A stretch of DNA of 60,045 nucleotides from an uncultured Muribaculaceae bacterium (GCA_910587075.1 CAJUKE010000018.1:1-60045), one strand, 5' to 3'; positions 41,890-51,267 are shown, counted from the first letter of the stretch. Numbers and translations: made by a program. Notes: generated from the letters alone by a model not told the origin.

Positions 41890-43524
41890 TCACCTCCCGC
41901 CGGTTTGGTGGGCGAATGGCTCGGCCTCCACAAGCCGGGCCATCGTTATGTCGCCCCGCCCGGCGGTGGCGTGGCGCAGGCCGTCGGCGATGATGTAGAC
42001 CATCGGGGTGCCGTCGGGGAGGGGGAAGCGGAAGGCGCGGTGGCGCGCGGTGGTAGCGAAGCCGTCGCTGAAGCGGTACTCTATTGTTAGCCAGGCTTCG
42101 GAGTACCCTCCGGCCGAGTATCCCCTTTCGAAGGCTTCGGGGATGCTGTCGGTGAGGAGGTGGCGCCCGTATTCGAGCAATCGGGCGTTACCGGCTATGC
42201 GGCGGGCTTTCCGGGCGCTGAAATCCTTGATTTCGGAGGGCACGGCTATGTAGACTTTCCCCTCGGGGGCGTTGAGATTCAGCGGGCCGTAGGACACGCT
42301 GAGGTTCCCCTCGTCGTTGGCCATACGCGCCAGCGAGAGGCGGGGGAGGTCGGGGGCGTTCAGGCGGTCGACGTACGCCGTGCCGGTAGGGGAGGCGTGG
42401 AGCGCCGCCACCACCGCGGCGTCGTTTTCGGCCACCACCCGCTGCCATTTCGCGACGTATAGGGCCACGCCGCACGCCGCCGCTGTGAGCGCGGCGCCCA
42501 CCGCGAGGTTGGCCACCGAGGGTAAGCGCCGCAAGGGTTCGCGCGCCCATATCATAGTGAGTCCTATTGCGGCGCACCCGGGGAGCCAACCCTGCCGCGG
42601 TTCGAGTCCGAAAGGGAGGAAGAGCGCTAAGGAGAACACCCACAGGAGAGCTAACAATGGCGCTCCCGGGGTGGTGAATCTTCCCCTCGCGCCTTTGTTC
42701 AAGATCGCCGCTATTGCTACTAATGGCGCGAGGAACAGGGCCGTGGCGTATTTCGCCATCGCGGCGAGACTGGCGGCGAGGTTCGCGCCCCCTAACGACC
42801 CGGCGGCGCGGCTCCATTCGGCGGGGGCCGTCACCGGCACCAACGCGCCCAGGAGGAGCGCCGCACCCATTGCCCAGCAGCGCCCCGGGAGTCTTAGCTT
42901 CAGCCCGAAGAGCGCGTAGCACCCCGCCGCGGCGAGCAGGGGTAGGGCGAACCCGTCGTGGTTGGCCCCGGCGAGGAATCCCGCAAGGCACACAATGGCG
43001 GTCTCGCCCCATCCTCGGGGCTTTTCGAGCGCCCGGCAGACCCCGAAGATGAACCCGAATGAGAGCGCCGACGACAATATATAGTTGAGTGCGTAGTCGA
43101 ATACCACCATGTTGTCGCGGAAGGGGAGGATGAAGAATCCGGCCAACGCCGCGCACCCGTAAAGTAGGGTGTCGGCAGGGGAGGGGCGACCGCTCCCCCG
43201 GGCGATCAGCACGAGGAAGAGCGGCGTCGCGGCGAGCGACAATCCCGCTATCGCGCCCCTCAGTAAGGCGCCCCCGTAGAGGGTCGCGAGGGGAGAGATG
43301 ATGTTGGCCAGGCGTCCGTTGTCGACCTCGCGCTGGCACTGGATGTAGTCAATCAGTCCCCGGAGGGAGAACGCGTCGCTCCCGCCGTTGAAGTGGCGCA
43401 GCATTTCGCGGAAAGCCACATCCTCCTTCATCACCGGGGCGCAGGCCCATATCGCGGCCGCGCACACGGCGAAGAGCGCCGCCGCGCCGAAAAGCCACAG
43501 GTTCCATCGGTCCGTATTCTTCAT
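41890..43524 (-). CDS. Polytopic inner-membrane protein (DUF6056-like)
   Basis: 544 residues. About ten membrane helices occupy residues 10-385, starting WNLWLFGAAALFAVCAAAIWAC; a periplasmic-type domain of about 150 residues follows, ending EAEPFAHQTGGR. The loop between helices 1 and 2 carries a REVDNGRLANI segment, as in DUF6056 proteins of Bacteroidota related to GT-C glycosyltransferases. No catalytic residue can be assigned. The start is the ATG six bases after a TATTTTCG box; an upstream in-frame ATG would add 19 residues. Confidence 0.65.
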   Translation of the reverse strand: MKNTDRWNLWLFGAAALFAVCAAAIWACAPVMKEDVAFREMLRHFNGGSDAFSLRGLIDYIQCQREVDNGRLANIISPLATLYGGALLRGAIAGLSLAATPLFLVLIARGSGRPSPADTLLYGCAALAGFFILPFRDNMVVFDYALNYILSSALSFGFIFGVCRALEKPRGWGETAIVCLAGFLAGANHDGFALPLLAAAGCYALFGLKLRLPGRCWAMGAALLLGALVPVTAPAEWSRAAGSLGGANLAASLAAMAKYATALFLAPLVAIAAILNKGARGRFTTPGAPLLALLWVFSLALFLPFGLEPRQGWLPGCAAIGLTMIWAREPLRRLPSVANLAVGAALTAAACGVALYVAKWQRVVAENDAAVVAALHASPTGTAYVDRLNAPDLPRLSLARMANDEGNLSVSYGPLNLNAPEGKVYIAVPSEIKDFSARKARRIAGNARLLEYGRHLLTDSIPEAFERGYSAGGYSEAWLTIEYRFSDGFATTARHRAFRFPLPDGTPMVYIIADGLRHATAGRGDITMARLVEAEPFAHQTGGR

Positions 43525-43530
43525 ATTCCG

Positions 43531-43538
43531 CGAAAATA
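43531..43538 (-). promoter_or_regulatory. -7 element directly before the membrane protein ATG
   Basis: TATTTTCG on the minus strand ends six bases before the ATG at 43524, the same spacing as at 16344-16358. Suggests a leaderless transcript. Confidence 0.45.
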
Positions 43539-43631
43539 GCGATTTTATCCGGCTGGGCGCGACCATCTGCCCAAAAATCACTAATTTTGCCTGTTAAAAC
43601 AGCTAATTACAGATACATCATATTTACAGAT

Positions 43632-46217
43632 ATGGATAAAATCAAGGAGCGGTTAGCCGCGGCGGTGAAGAATCCGCAATTCTGGGGTTTTTTAGTGTCG
43701 ATGGCGGTAGCCGCCATACTGGCCATAGCATTTTTCTATCCCGACGCGTCGATGGGTAACCAGTTGCGCCAGCACGATATGCAGCAGGGCGCCGCCATCT
43801 CCCACGAGGTGAAGACTTTCGCCGAGGCAAACGGTGGCGAGGAGCCCCGATGGACCAACGCCCTCTTCTCCGGGATGCCTACCTTCCAGATTTCGCCCAA
43901 CTACCCTTCCGACGACCTTTTCTCCTGGATCACGAAGGTCTACGGGCTTGGGCTCCCCGCTCCGTCCAATCTGCTGTTCATGATGATGTTCGGCTTCCTG
44001 ATCCTGATGGCCTGCATGCGCGTGCGCTGGTACTACGGGCTGATCGGGGCGGTGGCCTGGTGCTTCTCGACCTATTTCATCATCATCATAGGCGCGGGAC
44101 ATATATGGAAGTTCGTCACCCTGGCCTACATACCCCCGACGATCGGCGGCATAATACTCGCCTACCGCGGGCGCTACCTGGCGGGTTCAGCCATCGCCGC
44201 CCTGTTCGCCATGATGCAGATCGCGAGCAACCATGTGCAGATGAGCTACTACTTCCTGTTCGTGATTCTCGCGCTGTCGGCTGCCTACCTCGCCGCTGCC
44301 ATCAAGGAGAAGCAGGGGCGCCGCTGGCTCGCCGCCACCGGGTCGCTCGCCGTGGCCGCTGTGTTGGCCGTCGGAGCCAATATGCCCAACCTCTACAACA
44401 CCTATAAGTACTCCAAGGAGAGTATGCGCGGGGCGCATTCCGAGCTTACCGCCGACCCCTCGAAGGCTGCGGAGAAGACCGCCGGACTCGACCGCGACTA
44501 CATCACCCAGTACTCCTACGGCAAGGCCGAGACCTTCTCGCTGCTGATACCGAACATCAAGGGGGGCGCATCGGCCAAGCCCGTCGCCGGGCAGATGGTG
44601 GCCACCTCGGTGATGGATCTCCCCGGGGCCGACGAGGCCGCGACCCGCATCGGCCTCAACGAGGCCGAGCGGCAGTATGTCGCCGGATACGTCGGGCAGT
44701 ATTTCGGCGAGCCGGAGGGCACCAACGGCCCGGTGTATGTCGGGGCTATTATCTTCACCCTGTTCGTGCTCGGGTGCTTCATAGTGCGCGGCCCGGTGAA
44801 ATGGGCGCTCTTAGGGGCCACCATCCTGTCGGTGCTCCTGGCGCTTGGGCGCAACCTGCAGTGGTTCACCGACCTGTTCATCGACTATGTCCCTATGTAC
44901 TCCCGCTTCCGCACCGTCGAGAGCATACTCGTTATAGCGGAGTTCACCATACCCCTGCTCGCCATCCTGGCCCTGCAGAAGCTGCTCTCCACCCCCGACG
45001 CTTTCGCGAAATACCGCCGGGCCATCTACGGCTCATTCGGCGCCGCCGCGTTCCTCTGCCTCGTGGGGTGGCTCTTCCCGCAGGTCTACGGCCCCGCCAT
45101 CAGCGAGGGTGACCAGCAGCTTTCCGATATGATCGGCTACCAGCTTCAGCAGGGTGGTTATCCCGCCGACGCCATAGCTATGTTCTCGATCGACAATCCC
45201 GCCATCGCGTCGGTGGTCGAGAACCTGCGCTACTCGATGGTGAAGGCCGACTCGCTTCGCTCGCTCCTGTTCATACTGCTCGCGTTCGGGGCCGTGGCGC
45301 TCACCCTGACCAATAAGGTCAAGCCATGGATGGGGGTTGCGATGGTGGCGCTCCTGGTGGGTGCCGACCTCTACACGGTCAACAAGCGCTACCTCTCGCA
45401 CGAGAGCTTCTGCACCCCCGAACTGTCGGCTACCGACCCGTTCCCCCTCTCTCAGAACGACCGGCAGATACTCGCCGACACCACTCAGAACTTCCGCGTG
45501 ATGGATATTCCGGGCTTCTACCAGGCGGCGCCATCCTACCACCACAGGACCATCGGTGGCTACCACGCCGCGAAGCTCACCCGCTACCAGGACCTCATTG
45601 ACCGCCACCTCGGCAACTTCTCCCGCGGCGCCGCCACGGAGGCCGATATGCGCGTGCTCGATATGCTCAATGCCCGCTACATCATCACCCCCGACGGGCA
45701 GCTCGCCTTCAACGACCAAGCGCTCGGCAATGCCTGGTTTGTCGACTCCGTGGCCTATGTTGGAGGCGCCGACGCGGAGATGGACGCCCTCTCGACTATC
45801 GACCCCGCGGTTACCGCAGCGGCCGATGCGAAATTCCGCCAGGTGCTCGGCCAGTCGGCCCCCGCGGCACCCGGCGACACCATCTACGAGACCACCTACG
45901 CGCCCGACCGCCTGACGTACGTCTCGCGCTCCTCCGCGCCCCGCGTCGCGGTGTTCTCCGAGGTGTATTTCCCCTGGGGATGGGAGGCTGAAATCGACGG
46001 CAAACCCGCCGAGCTCGGCCGCGTCGACTATCTGCTGAGAGCGCTGAAGATACCCGCCGGCGAGCACCGCGTGGTCATGCGTTTCGCCCCGAAATCCGTC
46101 TCGACCACGGTCACCGCGGCCCGGGTTTGCGTGTCGCTCATCTACCTGCTCGCGCTCGCCGCTCTTGCCTACTGGCTCCTCGGCGCGGCTCCAAAGGATA
46201 TCAAGAATAAGAAATGA
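43632..46217 (+). CDS. YfhO family membrane protein
   Basis: 861 residues. An N-terminal helix is followed by a periplasmic-facing loop (about 45-110) and about a dozen membrane segments up to residue 590, then a soluble domain, with a last helix near 835-855. The segments SGMPTFQISPNYPSDDLFSWI and CFSTYFIIIIGAGHIWKFVTLAYIPP are typical of YfhO proteins in Bacteroidota, which resemble GT-C transferases and in Gram-positives glycosylate lipoteichoic acids. The role here is probably envelope glycan modification. The ATG at 43632 is preferred; a -7 element TAATTTTG lies at 43582-43589. Confidence 0.88.
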   Translation: MDKIKERLAAAVKNPQFWGFLVSMAVAAILAIAFFYPDASMGNQLRQHDMQQGAAISHEVKTFAEANGGEEPRWTNALFSGMPTFQISPNYPSDDLFSWITKVYGLGLPAPSNLLFMMMFGFLILMACMRVRWYYGLIGAVAWCFSTYFIIIIGAGHIWKFVTLAYIPPTIGGIILAYRGRYLAGSAIAALFAMMQIASNHVQMSYYFLFVILALSAAYLAAAIKEKQGRRWLAATGSLAVAAVLAVGANMPNLYNTYKYSKESMRGAHSELTADPSKAAEKTAGLDRDYITQYSYGKAETFSLLIPNIKGGASAKPVAGQMVATSVMDLPGADEAATRIGLNEAERQYVAGYVGQYFGEPEGTNGPVYVGAIIFTLFVLGCFIVRGPVKWALLGATILSVLLALGRNLQWFTDLFIDYVPMYSRFRTVESILVIAEFTIPLLAILALQKLLSTPDAFAKYRRAIYGSFGAAAFLCLVGWLFPQVYGPAISEGDQQLSDMIGYQLQQGGYPADAIAMFSIDNPAIASVVENLRYSMVKADSLRSLLFILLAFGAVALTLTNKVKPWMGVAMVALLVGADLYTVNKRYLSHESFCTPELSATDPFPLSQNDRQILADTTQNFRVMDIPGFYQAAPSYHHRTIGGYHAAKLTRYQDLIDRHLGNFSRGAATEADMRVLDMLNARYIITPDGQLAFNDQALGNAWFVDSVAYVGGADAEMDALSTIDPAVTAAADAKFRQVLGQSAPAAPGDTIYETTYAPDRLTYVSRSSAPRVAVFSEVYFPWGWEAEIDGKPAELGRVDYLLRALKIPAGEHRVVMRFAPKSVSTTVTAARVCVSLIYLLALAALAYWLLGAAPKDIKNKK

Positions 46218-46744
46218 ACTACTGGCTTGAGGGGATACTGAAATGGCCGGCCCGGGCGCGACACGCGTTCGGGTTCGGCCTGCACTCACCCTTCGCTTTC
46301 AAGCTGGTCACCTCCACCCTCCGCGACACCGACAGCGGCTATTATGCCTACGATGATCTCGGGGAGCTTGCCAGCCGCCATGGCCGCTCCGAGCGCGAGG
46401 CACGGGCGCTCTACCGCCTTCTGCTCGCCTTGCGGGTCGAGGGGTTCCGCCCCGCCGTGGCCGACGATTCCCTCTTTCTCGCGGAGATTGCGTCTATGGC
46501 TTTCCCGGGTGCGGAAGTGGCCGCACCCGGTTATGACGCGGAGGCTGTCAGAGGCCATTTGGAGGGGGCTCCCGCCCTGTTTCTGCTTGCCGGAATAAAC
46601 CGCTCCGGCCGGGCCCGCGAACTGCGCCGCGCCCTCCTTGCCGACCACCGCGGAGCCATGCTTTTCGACGGCTGGCACACCCTCCTTGCCGTGTCGCGCC
46701 GCGGCCTCCCCGCGCAGCGCTTTGCGACCCTCTTCCCCCGCTGA
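46214..46744 (+). CDS. Short protein resembling the N-terminus of a methyltransferase family, core degenerate
   Basis: 176 residues, overlapping the yfhO stop by 4 bp (ATGA). The N-terminus ARHAFGFGLHSPFAFKLV recalls a Bacteroidota SAM-methyltransferase family that begins HGVHSPFVF, but no glycine-rich SAM motif follows and the middle is Arg/Ala rich. It could be a diverged, non-catalytic relative. Likely translated by coupling to yfhO. Function unknown. Confidence 0.6.
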   Translation: MNYWLEGILKWPARARHAFGFGLHSPFAFKLVTSTLRDTDSGYYAYDDLGELASRHGRSEREARALYRLLLALRVEGFRPAVADDSLFLAEIASMAFPGAEVAAPGYDAEAVRGHLEGAPALFLLAGINRSGRARELRRALLADHRGAMLFDGWHTLLAVSRRGLPAQRFATLFPR

Positions 46745-46772
46745 CCCCTCCCGTGCGGGCTGCCGTTTGTGT

Positions 46773-46792
46773 GGACGCTTTAAAAAGCGTCC
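46773..46792. terminator. Hairpin after the yfhO unit
   Basis: GGACGCTTT-AA-AAAGCGTCC, a near-perfect palindrome of 20 bp with internal T/A runs, located 29 bp past the stop. A similar short motif is frequent between genes in this group to my recollection. Confidence 0.45.
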
Positions 46793-46844
46793 CTACTGCC
46801 GTGCCTCCTTCACCCTTCACCTCCTTTCTCATTCCACTTTAAAG

Positions 46845-47756
46845 ATGCGCCCGCTGCCCGACATTGACCGCCTCAGAGAGTTTTATTCGGCCTTTCTGCG
46901 ATTGCAGAAAGGGCTCTCGCCGTTGACGGTCGAGGGGTACGGGTTCGACCTCGACAAGCTCCTCCGCTACCTCGACGATGAGGGGCTGGGGCTGCTTGAC
47001 GTGACTTACGACCATCTCCAGAGCTTCCTGGCCGACCTCCACGATTTGGGAATCTCCTCCGCCTCGCAGTCGCGCATTATATCGGGAATAAAGAGCTTCT
47101 TCCATTTCCTGAAGATGGAATCGTTTATCGAGGAGGACCCGACGTTTCTGCTCCAGACACCCCGCCGGGGGCGCAAGCTGCCCGAGGTGCTGACCGTCGA
47201 GGAGATTGATTCGATGATCGATTCAATCGACCTCGACGACCCGTTGGGGCGGCGCAACCGCGCCATCATCGAAACGATGTACGGGTGCGGGCTCCGCGTG
47301 AGCGAGCTGGTGGACCTCCAGCTCTCGCAACTGTTTTTGGAGGAGGGTTACATCACCGTCCGGGGCAAAGGGGAGAAGGAGCGCGTGGTGCCGGTGTCGC
47401 CGCTCGCCTCGCGGCTGGTCACCGAGTATGTAGCGACCGACCGCGGCGACGTCGAGCCGAAGCCCGGCGACGAGAACACCGTTTTCCTCAACCGCCGTGG
47501 CAAGCGGCTCACCCGGCAGATGGTGTTCATCATAATCCGCGACCTCGCGGCGCTCGCCGGAATACGCAAGACGATCTCGCCCCACACGCTCCGCCACTCT
47601 TTCGCGACCCATCTGCTCGAAGGCGGGGCGAATCTCCGCGCCATCCAGCAGATGCTCGGCCACGAGTCGATCGCGACCACCGAAATCTATCTTCACCTCG
47701 ACCGCACCGCGCTCCGCACCCAGATTCTCCAACATCACCCGCGCAATATGCGGTAG
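46845..47756 (+). CDS. xerD: Tyrosine recombinase XerD
   Basis: 303 residues, the usual length. An N-terminal SAM-like DNA-binding domain (about 8-95) precedes the catalytic domain with Arg151 (CGLRVSEL), Lys175 (VRGKGEKER), His247/Arg250 (SPHTLRHSFATHLLEGGA), His273 (LGHESI) and nucleophile Tyr282 (TTEIYLH). It resolves chromosome dimers at dif with XerC. No dif site is identified nearby and no integrase context is present, so a housekeeping role is likely. The upstream in-frame extension was rejected because homology begins after this ATG. Confidence 0.93.
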   Translation: MRPLPDIDRLREFYSAFLRLQKGLSPLTVEGYGFDLDKLLRYLDDEGLGLLDVTYDHLQSFLADLHDLGISSASQSRIISGIKSFFHFLKMESFIEEDPTFLLQTPRRGRKLPEVLTVEEIDSMIDSIDLDDPLGRRNRAIIETMYGCGLRVSELVDLQLSQLFLEEGYITVRGKGEKERVVPVSPLASRLVTEYVATDRGDVEPKPGDENTVFLNRRGKRLTRQMVFIIIRDLAALAGIRKTISPHTLRHSFATHLLEGGANLRAIQQMLGHESIATTEIYLHLDRTALRTQILQHHPRNMR

Positions 47757-47819
47757 GGTAGGGGAGGGGCTTGGCGGTGCCGCTCTTTCGGGCGTTTTCC
47801 TTGAAAAAATGACGGGCGG

Positions 47820-47850
47820 ATGGCCGCTCTTTTCTGAAAATCGCGGCCAT
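47820..47850. other. Inverted repeat downstream of xerD
   Basis: ATGGCCGC (47820-47827) and GCGGCCAT (47843-47850) with a 15-nt loop. May end the xerD transcript; no T run follows. The remainder of the 286-bp gap to ybeY shows only the ybeY promoter. Confidence 0.35.
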
Positions 47851-47990
47851 TTCGGCTTAAAATGGCGCTTTGGGGGACTTAATGTGTTGCATTTCAGACA
47901 TTAGCGGCTGAAAATTCGGTGTATCCTGTTTTCTTGTGAAAAAATCGTCGCTGAGCGATTTCGGGCTTCGGCGGCGAGTTTTGCGCCCGA

Positions 47991-48021
47991 TTGACATTAA
48001 GGAAAAATTTTTATACCTTTG
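47991..48021 (+). promoter_or_regulatory. Promoter of ybeY-mnmG
   Basis: TTG at 47991-47993, a 20-nt spacer and TACCTTTG at 48014-48021, about 20 bp before the ybeY ATG. Confidence 0.7.
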
Positions 48022-48042
48022 TAGGTATTTTTCGATTCTGCA

Positions 48043-48663
48043 ATGGCTACGAATTTCCAATGGATCACACAGGGGCGAGCCGAGATGCCGCCGCTGAATT
48101 TCCAGCTCATTGAGCGATGGGTGCGCGAGGTGGCCGCCGGCCGCGGGCGCATCCTCGGACCGCTGACGTATATCTTCTGCGACGACGAGCGCATCCTCGA
48201 AGTGAACCGCCAGTTTCTCAACCACGACTACTACACCGACATCATCACCTTCGACGACTGCCGGGGGAAACTTCTCCGGGGTGATATGTTCATTTCGCTC
48301 GACACCGTGGAGACCAACGCGGCCATCCAGGGGGCTACATACCGCCAGGAGCTGCTGAGGGTGATTATCCACGGCGTGCTTCACCTCTGCGGCATCAACG
48401 ATAAGGGCCCGGGTGAGCGTGAAATTATGGAAGCTACTGAGAATCAGTCTATTGAGCTGTTGACTTCGCTATGCTCGGAGCTCAATGAAGAACCCTTCAC
48501 CACTCCCGGCGATACCCGAGTCTCGGAAGAGAAATTTATGGAACGGGGCGAGAAAGAGGCTTCAGCCGAGGTGCGCCGCACCGCGAGAGAGGCCGACAAG
48601 GAGGTTTGGCGGACCGCCTCCGAAGCCGACCGCGATTTAAAGGATACTGAAAAGCATTTTTGA
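48043..48663 (+). CDS. ybeY: rRNA maturation endoribonuclease YbeY with extended C-terminus
   Basis: 206 residues. The zinc motif HGVLHLCGIND has His110 and His114; the third ligand position falls around Asp120. NHDYYTDIITFDD and DMFISLDTVETNA are family blocks. YbeY acts in 16S rRNA 3'-end maturation and ribosome quality control. The catalytic domain ends near residue 145; about 60 additional residues follow, rich in Glu/Arg/Ala with a repeated pattern (VRRTAREADKE, VWRTASEADRD), probably helical. Such a tail is not part of the usual protein of about 140-160 residues. mnmG starts 5 bp after its stop. Confidence 0.92.
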   Translation: MATNFQWITQGRAEMPPLNFQLIERWVREVAAGRGRILGPLTYIFCDDERILEVNRQFLNHDYYTDIITFDDCRGKLLRGDMFISLDTVETNAAIQGATYRQELLRVIIHGVLHLCGINDKGPGEREIMEATENQSIELLTSLCSELNEEPFTTPGDTRVSEEKFMERGEKEASAEVRRTAREADKEVWRTASEADRDLKDTEKHF

Positions 48664-48667
48664 ACCG

Positions 48668-50587
48668 ATGACATTTGACTATGACGTTATAGTGGTCGGG
48701 GCTGGGCACGCTGGCTGCGAGGCGGCCCACGCCGCCGCGAGGCTCGGCGCCTCGACGCTCCTGATCACGATGGACCTCAACAAAATCGCCCAGATGAGCT
48801 GCAACCCCGCCGTTGGGGGCATCGCGAAGGGGCAGATTGTGAGGGAGATCGACGCGCTCGGGGGCATGATGGGTATCGTCACCGACCGCACCGCCATCCA
48901 GTTCCGTCTGCTGAACCGCTCGAAGGGTCCCGCGATGTGGAGCCCGCGCGCGCAGAGCGACCGCATGCGCTTCTCCGAAATGTGGCGCCACATCCTTGAG
49001 AATACCGAGGGGCTTTACCTCTGGCAGGACTCCGTTGTGTCGCTCGTTTTCGATGAGGATAACAAGCGCGTGGCGGGTGTCAGAACCGCTCTCGGCGTCG
49101 AATTCAGGGCTAAGGCAGTGGTGCTCACCAACGGCACCTTCCTCAACGGACTGATGCATATCGGGCGCACGAAGATACCGGGTGGCCGCTGCTCCGAACC
49201 CGCCTCGTCGGGTATCACCGAGCAGCTACGCGCGATGGGGTTCGCCACCGACCGTATGAAGACCGGCACCCCCGTGCGCATCGACGGTCGCTCGGTGAAA
49301 TGGGAGCTCACCGCGCCCCAGGAACTGGAGGAGGATTTCCACAAGTTCTCCTATCTCCCCTCGGCGCGGCGCGAGCTGAAACAACGCCGCTGCTTCACTG
49401 TCTACACCAACGAGCGCACCCACGAGGTGCTCCGCCGGGGCCTCTCTGACTCGCCCCTCTACAACGGGCAGATCCAGAGTATCGGCCCCCGCTACTGCCC
49501 CTCGATCGAGACCAAGATCGTCACCTTCGCCGACAAGACGGAGCACCAGCTCTTCCTTGAGCCGGAGGGGGAGGAGACACAGGAATTCTACCTCAACGGC
49601 TTCTCATCGTCGCTCCCGATCGACATACAGCTCGAAGCGCTGAAGACCATACCCGCGTTTGCCGACGTGCGCGTTTACCGCCCCGGCTACGCCATCGAAT
49701 ACGACTTTTTCGACCCCACTCAGTTGCTCCACACGCTGGAGACGAAGCTCGTCGGCGGTCTCTTTTTCGCCGGACAGATCAACGGTACCACCGGCTACGA
49801 GGAGGCGGCGGGGCAGGGGCTCGTGGCGGGTGCCAACGCCGCCCTCCGCGCCCTCGGACGCGGCGAGGAGTTGCGCCTTTCGCGCGACGAGGCTTACATC
49901 GGGGTGCTGATTGATGACCTCGTTACGAAGGGGGTCGACGAGCCTTACCGTATGTTCACCTCCCGGGCCGAATACCGCATACTGTTGCGCCAGGATGATG
50001 CCGACGCGCGCCTTACCCCTAAGGCTGCGGCCCTCGGACTCGCCACCCCCGAACGGCTCGCGCTACTGCGCTCGAAACTGGAGCAGCGCGACTCGCTTAT
50101 AGGGTTTATAAAGACCCACAGCGTGAAGGCCGCGGTGATGAACCCGCTGCTCGAACAGCTCAACGCCGAGCTCGGAATCGCCGGGACTGAGATGGCCGTG
50201 ATGCCACTCCGCGAGGGGTGCAAACTGGAGGCTCTCGTGCTCCGGCCCCAGCTTTCGATAAAGCTGCTGGCCCGCGTTTACGAGCCACTCCGCGCCGAGC
50301 TGGAACGCGTGGAGGAGTGCCGCCGCGACGAGATTATCGAGTCTGCGGAAGTGCTAATCAAGTATGACGGATACATCAAGCGAGAGCGCATGACCGCCGA
50401 GAAACTGCAGCGCCTCGACGGCATACGCATCCGCGGCAAGTTTGACTACGCCTCGCTAACCGCGCTCTCGACCGAGGCCCGTCAGAAGCTCGAACGCGTC
50501 GACCCCGAGACCATCGGACAGGCGTCGAGAATACCCGGCGTCTCACCCGCCGACATCAACATACTGCTCCTGTTGAGCGGGCGTTGA
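48668..50587 (+). CDS. mnmG: tRNA uridine-5-carboxymethylaminomethyl modification enzyme MnmG (GidA)
   Basis: 639 residues. FAD-binding motif VVGAGHAGCEAA near the N-terminus, then MSCNPAVGGIAKGQIVREIDALGG, PGGRCSEPASSGI and the C-terminal domain RTEYRILLRQDDAD-like block (TSRAEYRILLRQDDADARLT). With MnmE it forms cmnm5U34 in tRNAs. It follows ybeY directly. A parS-like palindrome lies 11 bp after the stop, consistent with the frequent origin-proximal place of gidA. Confidence 0.97.
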   Translation: MTFDYDVIVVGAGHAGCEAAHAAARLGASTLLITMDLNKIAQMSCNPAVGGIAKGQIVREIDALGGMMGIVTDRTAIQFRLLNRSKGPAMWSPRAQSDRMRFSEMWRHILENTEGLYLWQDSVVSLVFDEDNKRVAGVRTALGVEFRAKAVVLTNGTFLNGLMHIGRTKIPGGRCSEPASSGITEQLRAMGFATDRMKTGTPVRIDGRSVKWELTAPQELEEDFHKFSYLPSARRELKQRRCFTVYTNERTHEVLRRGLSDSPLYNGQIQSIGPRYCPSIETKIVTFADKTEHQLFLEPEGEETQEFYLNGFSSSLPIDIQLEALKTIPAFADVRVYRPGYAIEYDFFDPTQLLHTLETKLVGGLFFAGQINGTTGYEEAAGQGLVAGANAALRALGRGEELRLSRDEAYIGVLIDDLVTKGVDEPYRMFTSRAEYRILLRQDDADARLTPKAAALGLATPERLALLRSKLEQRDSLIGFIKTHSVKAAVMNPLLEQLNAELGIAGTEMAVMPLREGCKLEALVLRPQLSIKLLARVYEPLRAELERVEECRRDEIIESAEVLIKYDGYIKRERMTAEKLQRLDGIRIRGKFDYASLTALSTEARQKLERVDPETIGQASRIPGVSPADINILLLLSGR

Positions 50588-50597
50588 ACGGGGCGGT

Positions 50598-50613
50598 TGT
50601 TCCACGTGGAACA
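50598..50613. other. parS-like palindrome downstream of mnmG
   Basis: TGTTCCACGTGGAACA is a perfect 16-bp palindrome. It differs from the canonical Bacillus parS (TGTTTCACGTGAAACA) by one symmetric base pair change and matches variants reported in other phyla. Flanking arms GGCGGTTG and CAACCGCC could also close it into a larger hairpin. Confidence 0.7.
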
Positions 50614-50706
50614 CACCCAACCGCCGCGACCTTAGCGCTTTGCGCTGCGAGGCTCCCCCGCGGAGTCGGCGGCCTCAACCAACCGAAACAACTAAATTCT
50701 TAAGAT

Positions 50707-51225
50707 ATGGAATACATCAAATCGAAAATCCGCGACGTCTACGACTTCCCCAAGAAGGGTATCGTTTTCAAAGACCTCACCACGGTGTTCAAGGACCCCC
50801 GCGCCCTCCACATCATCGGCTGGGACCTCAGCCAGCTCTACCGCGACAAAGGTGTCACCAAGGTGGTGGGCATCGAGAGCCGCGGCTTCATCGGCGGCTC
50901 CATCCTGGCCTTCGAACTCGGGGCCGGATTCGTGCCCGTGCGCAAGCCCGGCAAGCTCCCCGCCGACACCCTCACCGCCTCCTACGATAAGGAGTACGGC
51001 AAGGATGTGATCGAGATCCACCGCGACGCCATCACCGAGGACGACATCGTGGTGATCCACGACGACGTCCTCGCAACCGGCGGCACCATGGCCGCCGCAG
51101 TAGAGCTGGTCAAGCGCATGAACCCCCGCAAGATTTACGTCAACTTCATCATCGAGCTCTCCGCCCTCGAAGGGCGCAAGCTCCTCCCCGCCGACGTCGA
51201 AGTCACCTCCCTGATCAAGTACTGA
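50707..51225 (+). CDS. apt: Adenine phosphoribosyltransferase
   Basis: 172 residues. The PRPP-binding motif lies in VVIHDDVLATGGTMAAAVELV; KIRDVYDFPKKGIVFKDLTTVFKDP at the N-terminus, GIESRGFIGGSILAFELGAGFVPVRKPGKLP and the C-terminal IELSALEGRKLLP are the Apt blocks. It salvages adenine to AMP. Transcription probably ends at the repeat hairpin about 100 bp downstream. Confidence 0.96.
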   Translation: MEYIKSKIRDVYDFPKKGIVFKDLTTVFKDPRALHIIGWDLSQLYRDKGVTKVVGIESRGFIGGSILAFELGAGFVPVRKPGKLPADTLTASYDKEYGKDVIEIHRDAITEDDIVVIHDDVLATGGTMAAAVELVKRMNPRKIYVNFIIELSALEGRKLLPADVEVTSLIKY

Positions 51226-51267
51226 GGCCCCCGGCGATGCCCGGCTCCCCCGGGCCCCTGGCCAGCC

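Noticed and set aside
45033..46289. 418-codon minus-strand frame opposite yfhO
   Set aside because: Shadow frame; no recognisable domain and overlaps the conserved C-terminal part of YfhO.
46845..47756. Integrase of a mobile element
   Set aside because: Length, motifs and housekeeping context fit XerD; no attachment-site repeats or phage/ICE genes are nearby.
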